From: Micromussa lordhowensis | Lineage: Eukaryota > Cnidaria > Anthozoa > Scleractinia > Lobophylliidae | Direction: 5' to 3' | NCBI GenBank assembly: GCA_964020085.1 | Contig: OZ026600.1 | Coordinates: forward strand, 27,553,483 to 27,617,482 | Length of the DNA: 64,000 nucleotides | Shown: piece by piece, positions 12,501 through 26,300 of the stretch | Numbering within the stretch: position 1 is the stretch's first letter | How the letters are laid out: each line of letters begins with the position of its first letter | Made by a program: the position numbers and the translations under genes | The notes under the pieces: generated by a model | What the model was told of the DNA's origin: nothing | Database searches by the model: none | What the model saw: the letters and a program-made list of their open reading frames with translations, nothing else

Positions 12501-15500
12501 AACGAGGACCGTTAGAACTCTGGTCTGTTAGCCAAGAAAGGCAAGCAAGTTGTAAAATAATAGTAGATTTCAAAATGCAAAAGCGTTGCCACCCACTTTG
12601 AAAACTGCAGCATTATCGTCGTTTTGCTAATTTCCAATTCACGCAATCTTATTCCACAACATGCAACAGAGGCGATAATGCAATGACTGTTCATTCATAT
12701 TCACCTCCTCTAAGTTGGATCCGTTGTTAGTGCTGTTTGCATCAAATTGTGCCTCATGCAGCTTTGATAAAGATGCAGCCATTTTAATGTTGCTGATGCA
12801 ATACATGTAGGACCTGGCTACGTCTCTCAGAAGCCTGGTATCAGATTTGTATTTAGCCTTTAGTAGAAGCACTGGTGCTATGCGAAGCAGCTTCTCAGCG
12901 ACAAGCACCTGTAACAGATTACAATAGCGAGTGCCAAATTAAATAGCGCAAAAATGGTTGCCCTCTACCGAGGATCAGAGAGGAACACTTGAAATCTTTC
13001 GAAAATAGTCGAAGCTGAATCGAGGTCTTTCGAAACAGAAGTTTCTGATTGTCACCCGAAAGTAGCCTAGGAGCACCCGGTGTCTTGAACATACAACTTT
13101 GCTCTTTGTGTCGTCAGCAAAAAATGGCAAGGATAAGTTTTACATATATTTTCGGGCGTTGTAAATTTCTTAAATCACGAGTTGTATTGATCATTGATTG
13201 ACTTGTTCGCATACTGTTAACCTTAGTTAAAATAAAAAGAAGCTAGTGTTACCGTTATATTGCCTGGCAATTTAGCGACGCCTTCCGTTGCTCTTTCCAA
13301 GATAACTGCAATCTGGAGTAATCGTTCAAGAGTTTCCACTCTAACATCAGACATCTTAGAAATAATGTGTTCCAATGTCTGTAATAACAAAATAATGTAC
13401 TTTGAATGCTTCATGAACTGGCTTTTACCTAACTACCGGTTATCCTTGGGCTCTGTATGAAAAAGAGGCATACGCATGATTTGGAAAAATAATGTTATTC
13501 GTTGTTCTTCCAACAAAATTTCTATGCAATTTACGATACTCTCTCAAGAAATTGGGGACTCTCTGCCAGTATCTATCGCTTGGTCAACAACATTTCCCAG
13601 CTTTTAAGAAAGAGATAATAAAATTTTAAATGAAATAATGCTACAATTACATGCCACCCACACTAGGCTCAAAATTTCGCTCTCTCGAGATTTTTTGTCA
13701 TTGTATTTATTTTTTGTATTGTGTGGCAAATAAAAAAAATGATAATGATGATAATATTAAAGATGATGACGATGACGACGACGATGATGATGTTGATGAC
13801 GATGATGATGACAATAAAAAGTAAAGCTAATGAAACTGACTAAGCAAAGCCTCTTAAGCCCAACTGGCTCATAGCTCTCGGCGCTTACTTCTGCTTTCTG
13901 CAGCACGAAGAGCTAAAAGTATTACTACTCCCACCCGGATGGGATGTTAGTCCATCTGAGGGTACACTCCAGGATTCTTTCAGGTTAAACCAATTTGCGG
14001 TACCTATCTATACACCTGGGTGGATAAAGGCATTGTGTGAGTAAAGAGTCCTGCCCAAGAACACAAGTCAGTGACATCGACCAGGGCTCTAACCTGGATC
14101 GCTCGATCGCGGCCAGCGCTCTAAGCAGTAGGCCACCGCTCTTCCAAAAGGTTGATTTAAAGCTGGTTTAACAAAATGTGCTCGTTTGTGTCGCTGGTAC
14201 TTACTTGCTTGGTACTTACTTTATACGCACATTCGCTAACTCCTACCTGTGTATAGGAAATTTCATTGACTCTATCCTCTGAGAACTTTAAAAGAAGCAG
14301 TAAAACTTCGGTTTCTTGAATTGCCAAATTGATTTGTCCCAGCATTAAAAGACGATCAATCTTAGCTATCTGTTTTGATAATTTAGCAAGGAGAAGCTCT
14401 TCAGTTTCGGGCAGAGAGGGCGGATCAACCTGGAAATTAAAATTAAATGATGTAAGGAACTATTTTAACTGTACCAGCGTATCTTCGCTGTTTCTTTGGA
14501 ATACTGCTTTCCAACAAATATTGTTAGCAGACAAACAAACCCTTACCCTCCGATCCTTTTAAGAGACTTGAAGTCTTGAAGCCAATTGAGAAACTGGCCT
14601 TTTTATATCTTTTGACAACTTTGCCCAACTTTATATAGGTCGATCTCCATACACTAAACTACGGGAGTTATTTCGTAGCTAGATAATACAACTACTTCGA
14701 GGTTTAGATCTACAACCATGGACAAATTGTCTTGAAAATGTGCAAAAACATGAAATCATAACCTTAAGACCTACAAAATTAGTGTCAGCACGCCCATTCC
14801 TCGTTTTCAATGTTGGAAAATGGTAAAATGCAAACTTTTGTTATCGAATGACATTTTTTAACCCATGTGACCAAGGCTGCTCCCTTTTTCCAAAGATATG
14901 GTAAAAAGGATTATGTTCTTACCTGAATCTGCAAGAATTCTTCAGTTGCAGCACCTACAACATTAATAATAGCGACCTTGATGTGTACAAATGGTTCATC
15001 AGCTGCTGGTAGAATGTGGACGGTACTGTGAGGTAAGCTTTCGTATGACAACAGATCGAATCTTCCGTCTTCTATCTTGCGGTAAAACTGGTACATTAGA
15101 TGTTCGCTCTTATCAGACCACCCTTGACAGGAGATATTCAGCGATGTTCTTAACGTGTCTTCTCTCTCCAAATTCGTTAGATAGCATGTCCCCCCTGAAG
15201 GAGCTGCCGATGTCTCAAAATGGTACGCTGCCCACCCGCGCGTTCCTTCTGGCGATAGAACATCAACAGTCAAACGATATGAGAAACCTGGTGTGATACT
15301 TTTAAGTACCAAATTTTTGGAGTCAACTTTTGTTGCCAAGAGGTCCGCCAAGCCCGTTTGATGTTTCCATTGGGGGTGGAAGAGGTTCCCCTCCTGTCTG
15401 AACAAGGTCCATCTATACGTCAGCATAGGGCGATGGCAATAATTCAGCATTGGTTTGCAAGAAGTTCTTAAATCTGTTCGTAAGGCAATACGAGACGACG

Positions 15501-18500
15501 AACTGATCTTTGAACCACAGTTCAAGACACACCTTTCAAATAACAATGCAATTAATTAGTACAATTAATTGAAATAGGACATATTTCCTTTTCATAAATT
15601 GCGGTCACCTTTGTGACTTATGAGGTCAACATGACAACAGTTTAACTTGTAAAAGAAATCTCCCTTAATTTATTCTTTGAATTATCATGAGCCCAATAAA
15701 GTGCTCGAGGAGACTTTTTATTATCAAATTGTGATCAACTTTTTGCAAAGTTTGACTAGAATTCTACGGAAGGAATTAAAGATCAACTCCGCCATGGCCG
15801 GTCCCAAGCCCGGGTGAGAAAGGAGGAGGGTTGGGCGTGAGGCTAGCAACCTCACCCCGTAAAACATCTGCTTGCTACAGAAACACGTACAAGAATGAAT
15901 CAAGTTACCTCAGCTCTTGGGAGAGGAGGACCTCCACAAAGAAGACGGATGACGCCTTGCGGTGAAAGCCGGATGACTCTGGAAGCTACAAGGCCGAACA
16001 CCCTTCTCGGAAAAAGAGCTATCAGGATGGGAACTTGGAACGTAAGAACTATGTATGAAACGGGAAAGACTTTCCAAGTTGCAGCAGAGATGAGGGCCTA
16101 CAACCTAGCACTGCTTGGAATCAGTGAGACGCGATGGACTCAATCTGGTAGAAAGAAGTTGAATTCAGGTGAGCTGCTGCTGTACTCAGGACACGAGGAT
16201 GTAGACAGCCCGCATAACCAAGGGGTGGCGCTGATGTTATCAAAAGCAGCACAGAAGGCGCTCATTGGATGGGCAGCGCATGGGCCAAGAATAATTGCAG
16301 CCTCCTTCTACACCAAGGAGAGGAAAATAAGTATGAATGTGATACAATGCTATGCCCCGACTAATGACAGCGAGGATGAAGCTAAGGATCAGTTCTACAA
16401 TAGACTGCAGTCAGTGATTGATAACTTTCCAGAAAGAGATATCACCATATTGATGGGCGATTTTAACGCCAAGATAGGAAGCGACAATATTGGATATGAG
16501 GAAGTAATGGGGCAGCATGGGCTTGGCGTTATGAACGATAATGGAGAGAGATTGGCAGACCTGTGTGCTCTTAACAAGCTGGTCTTGGGTGGTTCAGTAT
16601 TTCCTCACAGAAGGATTCATAAGGCAACGTGGCTGTCACCAGATCAGTCGACAGAAAACCAGATTGACCATTTTTGCATAAATAAGAAGTTTAGAAGATC
16701 ACTTCAGGATGTGAGAGTAAAAAGGGGTGCTGACGTTACATCAGACCACCATCTAGTCATTACAAATCTCAAGCTGAAGCTAAAGCGAAACTGGACAGGT
16801 GCAGCGCCTCGGCGAAATAGGTATGATATTGGTTGTTTGAAGGATGCACGGAAGCTGGACGAGTTCAGGGTCACAATTAGAAACAGGTATCAAATACTCC
16901 AGGATTTGATGGAAGATGATGAGACTGTTGATAGTTCTTGGAAGGTGGTCAAGGAGTCCTTTGTGACAGCTTGTAAGGACGTACTGGGCCCCAAGAAATA
17001 CCATCACAAGGATTGGATTTCTGCAGAAACACTAAGCAAGATCAGGATGAGGAAGGAGAAAAAGGCAGCTGTCAACTCCAGCAGAACAAGAGCCGAGACG
17101 TCCAAGGCACAGAAAGAATACTCAAATGCCCACAAGAACACCAAGAAGAGCATCAGAGCAGATAAAAGGAAATACATAGATGGTTTGGCTGAAGCAGCTG
17201 AGGAAGCAGCAAGAGCAGGGAATATGAAAGGTCTTTATGACACCACCAAGAAGCTGGCGGGAAAGTTCGGGAATCCAGAAAGACCAGTAAAAGATAAGAC
17301 AGGCAGACAAATTGTGGGGGAGGAACAGCAAAGGAAGAGATGGGTAGAGCACTTCGAGGAGTTGCTCAACAGGCCAGCTCCACAAAACCCACCTGACATA
17401 TTGCCAGCAGCCGAAGACCTGGATATAGAGAATGGCACACTGACCAGAGATGAAATAAGGATGGCAATCAGACAACTGAAGAGTGGTAAGGCAGCTGGAC
17501 CCGATGGTATTCCCTCGGAGGCACTCAAGGCAGACATAGAGACCACCGTAGATATGTTGTACCCCCTCTTCGAGAAGATCTGGGAGGTGGAAGAAGTGCC
17601 ACTTGACTGGAAGGAGGGATATCTTATCAAGTTGCCAAAGAAAGGAGATCTTAGTAATTGCTCAAATTACAGGGGGATCACGCTTTTGGATGTTTCAGGG
17701 AAAGTGTTCAATAGGGCCCTTCTAAATAGAATGAAAGATGAGGTTGACACAAAGTTTAGGGATCAACAAGCTGGTTTTCGCAAAGATCGATCATGCGTGG
17801 ATCAAATCGCCACACTACGGATTATCATAGAACAGTCCTGTGAGTGGAACTCTCCCCTATACATCAATTTTGTCGATTTTGAAAAAGCGTTCGACAGTGT
17901 GAACAGAGATACACTTTGGAAGCTTCTCCGACATTATGGGGTGCCAGTAAAGATTGTAAACATCATTCGATCTTCATATGAGGGACTGTCGTGCAGAGTC
18001 ATTCATAGAGGACAGCCCAGTGAAGCATTCAACGTGAGAACAGGGGTCAGACAGGGTTGTTTACTTTCGCCATTCTTGTTTTTGCTTGCAATTGATTGGA
18101 TTATGAGAACAGCCACAGCACAGGCAAAAAATGGAATCCAGTGGACACCTTGGCTACAGCTTGACGATCTAGACTTTGCAGATGACCTGGCACTGCTATC
18201 CCACACACATCGACAAATGCAGGAGAAGACCAACAGTGTTAACGACTCCTCTGCCCAAATTGGTCTTCACATCAACAGGGGAAAAACCAAGGTCCTCAAG
18301 ATTAACACTACGATCAATGAACCAGTTCGGCTGGATGATGACTTGTTGGAAGAAGTAAATTCCTTCACCTATCTGGGCAGTGTAGTTGACATCCAGGGGG
18401 GCACAGAAGCTGACGTTAAAACCAGAATTGGGAAAGCAAGAGCAGCTTTTCTGCAGTTAAAGAACGTCTGGAGCTCTAAAGATCTGACACTTCAGACTAA

Positions 18501-20265
18501 GATCAGGATCTTTAACAGCAATGTCAAACCTGTCCTATTATATGGCTCAGAGACTTGGAGAACAACAGTGGCAAACACAAAGAAGGTGCAGACCTTTATC
18601 AACTCATGTCTACGAAGAATCTTGCGGATACGTTGGCCAATTACCATCAACAATGAAGAACTATGGCAAAGAACCAACCAGAAGCCTGCAGATGCTGAGA
18701 TCATGATGAGACGTTGGAGATGGATAGGCCACACGCTTCGAAAGCCTTCTACCAACATCACAAGACAAGCCCTGTCTTGGAATCCCCAGGGAAAGAGGAA
18801 AAGGGGACGGCCTAGGAACTCGTGGAGACGAGACTTGGAAGCAGACATCAAGAGATTGGGGCTGACCTGGAGTCAGCTAGAAAGGAAAGCCCAGGACAGA
18901 GATAGCTGGAGAACTCTTGTAGGTGGCCTATGCCCCAGGAGGGGCACTAGGCGTAAGTAAGTAAGTAAGTAATTAAAGATCACCGAAACCTTGTTAAAAT
19001 TTTAGCACGGTGACTTAGATGTTGATTAGATATTTTCACGGTACGTGATAGTGATATACTGAAAAATGCTGAAATATGCACAGACCTACCTTATTTCGAT
19101 ATCAAGCAAATCTTCATCACGGATATATAAAGTTTGCATGTAGCGTGCAATGCGCTCGTCCTTGCGTACCGTTAGCAACACATAATATGTGTTATTGTTG
19201 ATCAGTTGTGTCGTATTCAAAATCACTCGACCATGTTCTGGGTAATCCTTAAACACGGAACTTGGCAGCTGAATGAGACTTTTCCCGGTCAAGTTTGTAA
19301 CCTTAGAGAGAAGCTCTGGTTCTTCAATGCTTGGGAGTGTCTTGTTAAGAACATGGTTGTGTAGGCTTTTAACCCTTTCTGATATGTTACCATCCGAAAT
19401 ACTGAAATCAGAAGCGTTCTCTTGGGCTTGAAAACAAAACCACGTAAAGTTCATTGCACGTGAGCCTTCTTCATCTTCCGGGTCAAAAGAGGGAGTACCA
19501 TCAAGAACAATTGGATTACGAATTGACCGTTGAACTACCGTTCCTCCTGCAATCGTGGCCACGAGAGCCGACTCTTCAACCTGCAGGAAGGCAAAGTCTC
19601 TGAAAGCCATTGATTTTCCTGCAATCCGTAACTCGAATACAACAAGTTTCAATCCCACTTGGAGCACTCTTCTTCCCACATTTAATTCACGCGTGTTGTG
19701 AACAAACAGTTCTCCATTCTCGGAATAATTGAGCTGTCGAAAAGAAAGGTTGCTGACAGTCCAGCTAAATGAAATATTTACAGTTTCGTTCTTTGTCAAG
19801 AAAAACGACGCCTGGAAAGTTCTTGATTCGTCGCGTCTAAACCTCCTTGGTCTGTCGGGTTGTAATCCAGCATTTAGAATGTTCACCTCTGGTACGGCAT
19901 ATGATGTGTCAAGAAGGTTCTCTACAAAAATGAATAATTTGTTGCTTTGAGGCTGATTTAAAAAGCCGCGACATGCAATTAGTCACTATCCTCCCGGTTT
20001 GTTTTCTTTTTTCGAGATTCAATCCAATCTTTAAACGTGGAAAACTCCATGGAGGAGTTTGAATTAATTTAAACTCTACCATAGACAAGATAATTTGGTT
20101 TTATCAACTGGATTGATAATGTGAATTGGCCACCGTAAAGAGATTCGGAAGCTGACATTTCGAGCGTTAGCCCTTCGTCGGAGCGAAACGTCAGCTTCCG
20201 AACCTCTTTACGGTGGCCAATTCACATTATCAACCCAGTTGATAAAACCAAATTATCTTGTAATA

Positions 20266-20302
<37 letters not shown>

Positions 20303-23300
20303 TGCCCCCTCTACCATAGACAGTCTGTCTACCTAGAAAGTTAATTGTAACCGCAATAACTATGCCTTATCCTTAAGATCCAGGATAATCATGAGGGAGA
20401 TATTTTCTTCTAACTCACAGCCCTCGTTCGTAATCATGTCTTCCGAGCTCTTTGGGCGGTTTCTCTTTGCGTTTGGCTTTTGAGGACAGCTGGAGGAGCG
20501 AGCCCGTTGTGTTAACATGGACGTAAAAGGACGTAATCGACTACCAAAACTCAGCGATTATGATTTGGTGGCATTAAGGTTTCCTTCGCAAGCACTCTGA
20601 CTTCAGCAAATTGAGCCTTTCCCCGCGTATGGTTTACGGAGCAATCAAAGCGCGTCCGACGGCCATTTTGATCTTCACACTCGCAAGATCAACATTGCAC
20701 TTGATAGTAGAAACAAAAAAAACAAAGTGGCTGTGATCCACTGAACTCGGATAATGATTTATGAAAGGCTGAGAATGAAGTTTTTGTATTAGTTAAAATA
20801 ACACGAGTCCATTCAAATGTTCAAACGTAGTCGTTCGAAATTACATCGAGTTGTACTGTCAGTCTCCCGCTACTCCAGCTTCATTGAGTGACGAATGACG
20901 TCATTGTCAAACATCCAAACAAATCCACGAATGCACGAATGAGAAAAATTAGCAGAAAGACAAAAAATCACCTCCGCTTGAACGAGCTCAGCAACGACTT
21001 ATTCGAAGGCGGTTTAAGCTGGAACCAGCCGTCGATACGTGTGACTTTCGCGCGACCTTTCGCGCGACTCTTTTTCATAAGCCTGCTGCATTTTTGTCAA
21101 AAGCAATTTACATCAGATGCCGATGTGGCGCAGTGGATTAGATGATCGCCTGCCAAGCGAAAGACAGTGAGTTCGAATCCTGTGGGGCACAAAAAGAATT
21201 TTTAAAACAAGTTCACCGAAACACAGCTTAAAAAAACATTTACCAAACCACAGTGTTTGCTTTGCGATGAAATGTCGTATTAACCACATCGATCGATCTC
21301 GAAATCAAAGTATGTTTGGACTGTTAGCCTATTTGAGCACTAAGTTATCAGAGAGGATTGCGAAGGAAAAATGATAAAGACTTTCCCTTACAATCGAATC
21401 GAGGACGATGAACCTTGAAGTCTTTTCTTTATAATCGTATTTAAGCTTAAGGTGGTTCGAAATAGTTTTATGGCACGCGCAAACTGGGTTCTAATCTCGC
21501 AAATTCGGCATTAAGTCGATCGACGCCAGGAGGAACAAAACATCCGGCTACTTTGGCAAAAATAATAGAGTACTTTGATAAAAACTGATGTTTTAAACAC
21601 ATATTGGTCCCCGAGAAGAGTAAAATCGCCCAATTTTAAGTTGTTTTAGAATCTTGTAGAACAAAACATCACATGTACAAAACACTGCCAACTGCGAAAT
21701 CAACAAGCCTAATCTCGCGCGTGCAGTTGACGCACATGCGCAAATGCTGATCTTGTCGTGTCGAAATTTTGGAGTTTTTATAACTTTAATCGCTCATATT
21801 TCCGCTTCCGCTCGGTGGATTTTTTTCATTTTTTCGGTGATAACCAGGATCAGTTGGCTGCATACATAGTCCGATTTTTAAAAAATTCTGTAGGCAGGAA
21901 AAAAAATAAGAGAACAATAGTCAAAAAGAGGATTTTTTCTTAATCTACCCTACAGATTTTTTTTAAACTGAAATATTTTGAAGGTCATTTCTGGTGGCAT
22001 ATAATATTGCAGTTTGAGAAGATTTCACCGACCAATTTTTTAAAAAAGACAATAGATTTCGATTTTAGGGGCTCAACTGAATGCGTCATATGGTTGCTAT
22101 GGTAACAGGTTTTCTGAAATGAATGTCATGTAATGAATCTATGATGTTTCTTTTATTTCTGTGCCAAATTTCATAGTGATACGATGAACCAAACATAATT
22201 TAGAAAATAATTTGTGAACTTGTCTCGGGAAAATGAAAACTATTTCGAACCACCTTAAATGCGACTTGTGTCCTAGTGTTACGTTCAGGTCAATCATAAA
22301 GGGCGCTATTTCCATTGAACAGCATTGAATTGGTTTAACAGCCCGCGAGAACTTCAAGCTAAAAAACATACGCTGTCGACCGTGCAGAAATGATCCACGA
22401 ATAAGAAGCATTGCAAGAGAAACAGTAAATCTTTTCCGACTTGGGCGCAAGCGACTGCCACCGCTTTATATACTGGTCTGCGGATGTAGAAAAAGTTAAC
22501 AGGAATCGCTGGAAGGACAGAAGGAAGGAAAGGGTGCCCTGTTCCACCCACACCTATATCTCCAATAATGACTACGTCATTTTCCGAGCTAACAACTGAA
22601 ACAATAGATGAAGCTATTGGATTAAGTATCAATTATTTACGTTAACCTTTCTTTTGGGTTTGGTCCTTTTTCACTGTAACTAACATAAGGTTAGATATCT
22701 GGAGTTAAGGCAAATCTAACGCGCGCCCTTATTGGCTGATTTATGATTACATCGCAACGGATAAATCTTGATATCGCCCGGTGGGTGGCAATTAAGCAAT
22801 TGCCGTCCGCTCTCCAACTAACCAGAGATTACTTTGGCTTGACAATTTCATTTCATTTCTTTTGACGTTCGCTGAAAAACCAGTGAAAGTGTATAACTTA
22901 GTGATAAATACCTCGGTGTTTTGCAGATCCAGATTGAAAAGAAAACAAACCCTACAGCGATATTCAGTAGTTGCAAACATTGACGTCAAAGTGGCTAAGA
23001 AGTCTCCGGTTGGTAAATGTATCGCATTACTTAGAAGTGCAAAGAGTCATGAAATAACTCTGTCGTTACCTTTGCAACCATACAACTCCATCCTCATTGA
23101 TATCCAGTAATGCCAACCCACTGGCAATACACGAATGTAGCGCGCCCTGATTGGCGGGTTTAAAATATGGTAAACAACAGTGTTCATGTCTTTGTTTCCG
23201 ACCAGTGCCTTGATTGGTAAAATGAAAAACTGTTAGTAGTAACTGTAGTAACTGCCTCCATCTTTTTAAATTACGACATAAATTACGACATAAATGAACG

Positions 23301-26300
23301 GGCCTCTATCAAAATTTTAAGTCGATGTCACCTGATTTTTGCTGTTCTGAACGATTCTTTTTTTATTTGTCTTTTTGTTCTTTTTTTGTCTTCTTTCTTT
23401 GCTTTTAAATGAAATAACTAAGTGGCGCGAAGAGGAGGAAGGTCAGACGTTTTTGCTACCAAAGCGGTGTCTGATTTGAAATCCCTTAAAGACACGACGA
23501 TCAACCCTGTCACTGCCTTATAGAGATTTACTTCCTCTCCCCCCAATCCACTACCCGATCTTTCTTTCAGTCCAGGTACAGTCATGCGGCTCATTATTGT
23601 ACACTATGTCTTCCATATTTTTTTTTTAGTAAAACGGTGCATGGTTCACCTTTATGACTATTTGTCCATGTTCCCTGTAGTACTTAAAGGTCCTTCCATA
23701 ATCGCTGTACTTCAGAAAGAACTTGGTCACCCACTGGTTATACGCATTTCGTCCTTGTGTTGCTAAACGTGTCACCCAGTGTTGACTTCCCAGATCAACC
23801 TGAAGCCACTGATTGGCATCAACCTGACCAGCGGACCACGCTCCTGCTCTGTGCAAAGTTTCTCGAAAGTGGAGCCTTGCCTGGTAAGCGCGGTGACCCA
23901 AACGGGAAGAGGGATACTCTGACGAAGCGCTAATCTGTTCGTCAGAAATTGAACCATTTTCCATACCGAGGGCCTCTTGACATTCTGAAGATTTTATGAA
24001 AGCGACGCAAAAATGTTTACCCCTTGATTTTTTAGGTGTGTCACATAGAATTCCACGAAAGAATAAAAACACTGTTTACCGTTTGCAAATATCTGCATTA
24101 GTTCCGGAGATATTTAAGCTTGAAAAATGTACAAAATATGCAGATTTGATGACTGATGACGTCATACACTAAACCTCTCAACATAGTTATATCATGTATT
24201 ATAATAGAGCTATCTTTGCCAATTTGCAGCACAGACCATTGCAACATGGTAGGCTAATAGTTCTACAGGAAATACACCTACGGCTATAAAAAAATTCTGT
24301 TTCCATGGCAACACACTCTTTTCCAGCCCCCACCCACTTGATTTCAATATGTTAGTGATTTTCAGCTTGAAAAGCATTTAAAGGAGGCCACGAACTCAAG
24401 CTAACATATTTTTATGCCTACTGGATCATGCATATGAGGCACCATTAGCAAATATCAAAATGGAACGCAAAGGTGGCCAGAAAAGCCTTTAACACTGGGA
24501 GGTCTGGAATCCAGTATGTTGCCATGGTAATACAACTGTTAAGCTCGTATTGTGGAGCACATTTAGTAGAATCTTACTGCAAGGAATCAAACATTTCTGA
24601 TTCAAATTGGCAGAGATCCCGGTGGGGCTACTTAACAAAGTTAAATACGGGGAGGCTCCGCCCCGATGTTCAACCCCTTACCCTTTCATATACCATTTTG
24701 GCGGAAAAAGTACCCCTTTTATATACCTTTCATTGAAAAAAGGTACCCCTTTCACATACCTACTGTAGGAAGTCTTGCTCTCATTTTCATGTAGTGCTTA
24801 ATAAATAAACTGATGCAGCCATAAGGGGCGTCTATTCGAAATATTATAATTAAAGGCCCTTTTAAATACCTATAGTAAATGACCGATTTCCCTACCCTTT
24901 TATATACCTCAACTTGTGAAAACCCTACCCTTTCATATTCCTGAAGCCTGAAAAAGGTACCCCTTTCGGGCGGAGCCTCCCCGTATAGGCCATTATAGGG
25001 AGTACCCCCCCCCCCCGGGGCAGAGATACCTTTCTTCATCATATTTCATCAAAATTTGGTTGTGTGTAAACAGCATTTTTGTTCTCATAGAGACTACTTG
25101 TTTATGTTTTAAAATGGTCTAGATAAGAAAGATGCGATTTTCGTCATAGTAGCACTTTAAAAGAAAATATTTCTACTGGGTACAGCACCAATGTCCGTTA
25201 CAAAAAGTGCGAGTGTTGCATTTGTTCCAATTAAAAGGCCAATTAAGTGAGGATGACTTAATACCTGTTTTAATTTGTCCGATTGACAAAGAAATATATC
25301 AAACAAGAAAGACCGTGTTTGACCACATTTCCAAACACCGAGTAGGGAGTTGAAAATACGACGCGTAGCGGAGTATTTTTGACGAACTTCGAGGTATTTC
25401 GAAATGTGGTCAAACACTGTTTTGAGTGTTTGATATGTCTTCTCAATCGAAACCAAAACGTAAACCTCCATACTAATTAAGATCAGATATCCAAACATCG
25501 TCACAGTCCTGATTTTCTTTGTTTAAACTTGATGACTTATCCATCAGTTGGAAAATAAGCTGGTAGAGAATTTAAGGAACGATCCAACTAAATCTATACC
25601 GAGACTCCTTAAATTGTGGTGTTGTTTTTATCATTGGTTCAACTTGTTTTTATTATTCTTAACGGTACTATTAAAGAATTTCTTACCGTCGCACGGAACC
25701 ACTTCTGGGTTTCCAGGATAAAATATTTTACACCAACAGTCACAGGAAGTGGGCGACGTCTGAACACAGAGTGAATTCCGCGGGCAAGCTAGGAATGCAA
25801 AAGAACAATAGTATTAGCACTGGTCTCAAATATCAACAAATGCAATATTTGTTTTATATAACGCAAACTAATTGTGCAACGCTTTCGATTGGTATAACGT
25901 GGATTGTTCCCCAAGATACTTACATTTTCTCGGTATACACACGAGCCTTCAGGCAACCAACTTTATGTACATGGACTTTTTGTACATGTTAACGTATTTA
26001 GCACTGACGACACAGTAGAATGGACAATAAAGTATTTCAAAGTAAATGGTTTGAACACAGATTCGTATAGTGTGATCGTTCGGGTGAGGGTAGTTCTGAA
26101 AAGAACTGTTGTTGGTGAATGAGCGGATGTCATCTTCAGACTCAAGTGAACACTATTCACTTGACTCTGAAGATGACTTCCACTCAGGTTGTCGAAACGC
26201 CAGTCACCAACAAAAGTTCTTTTCAGAACTACCCTCACCCGGGCGATCACACTATACGAACTAAGTATTTCAAATGAGAAAAGAGCATTTTTAGATTCCG

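Noticed and set aside
22862..23110. Plus-strand ORF of 82 codons
   Set aside because: It is the opposite-strand shadow of the second discoidin exon of the left gene; the minus frame gives the clear discoidin ending.
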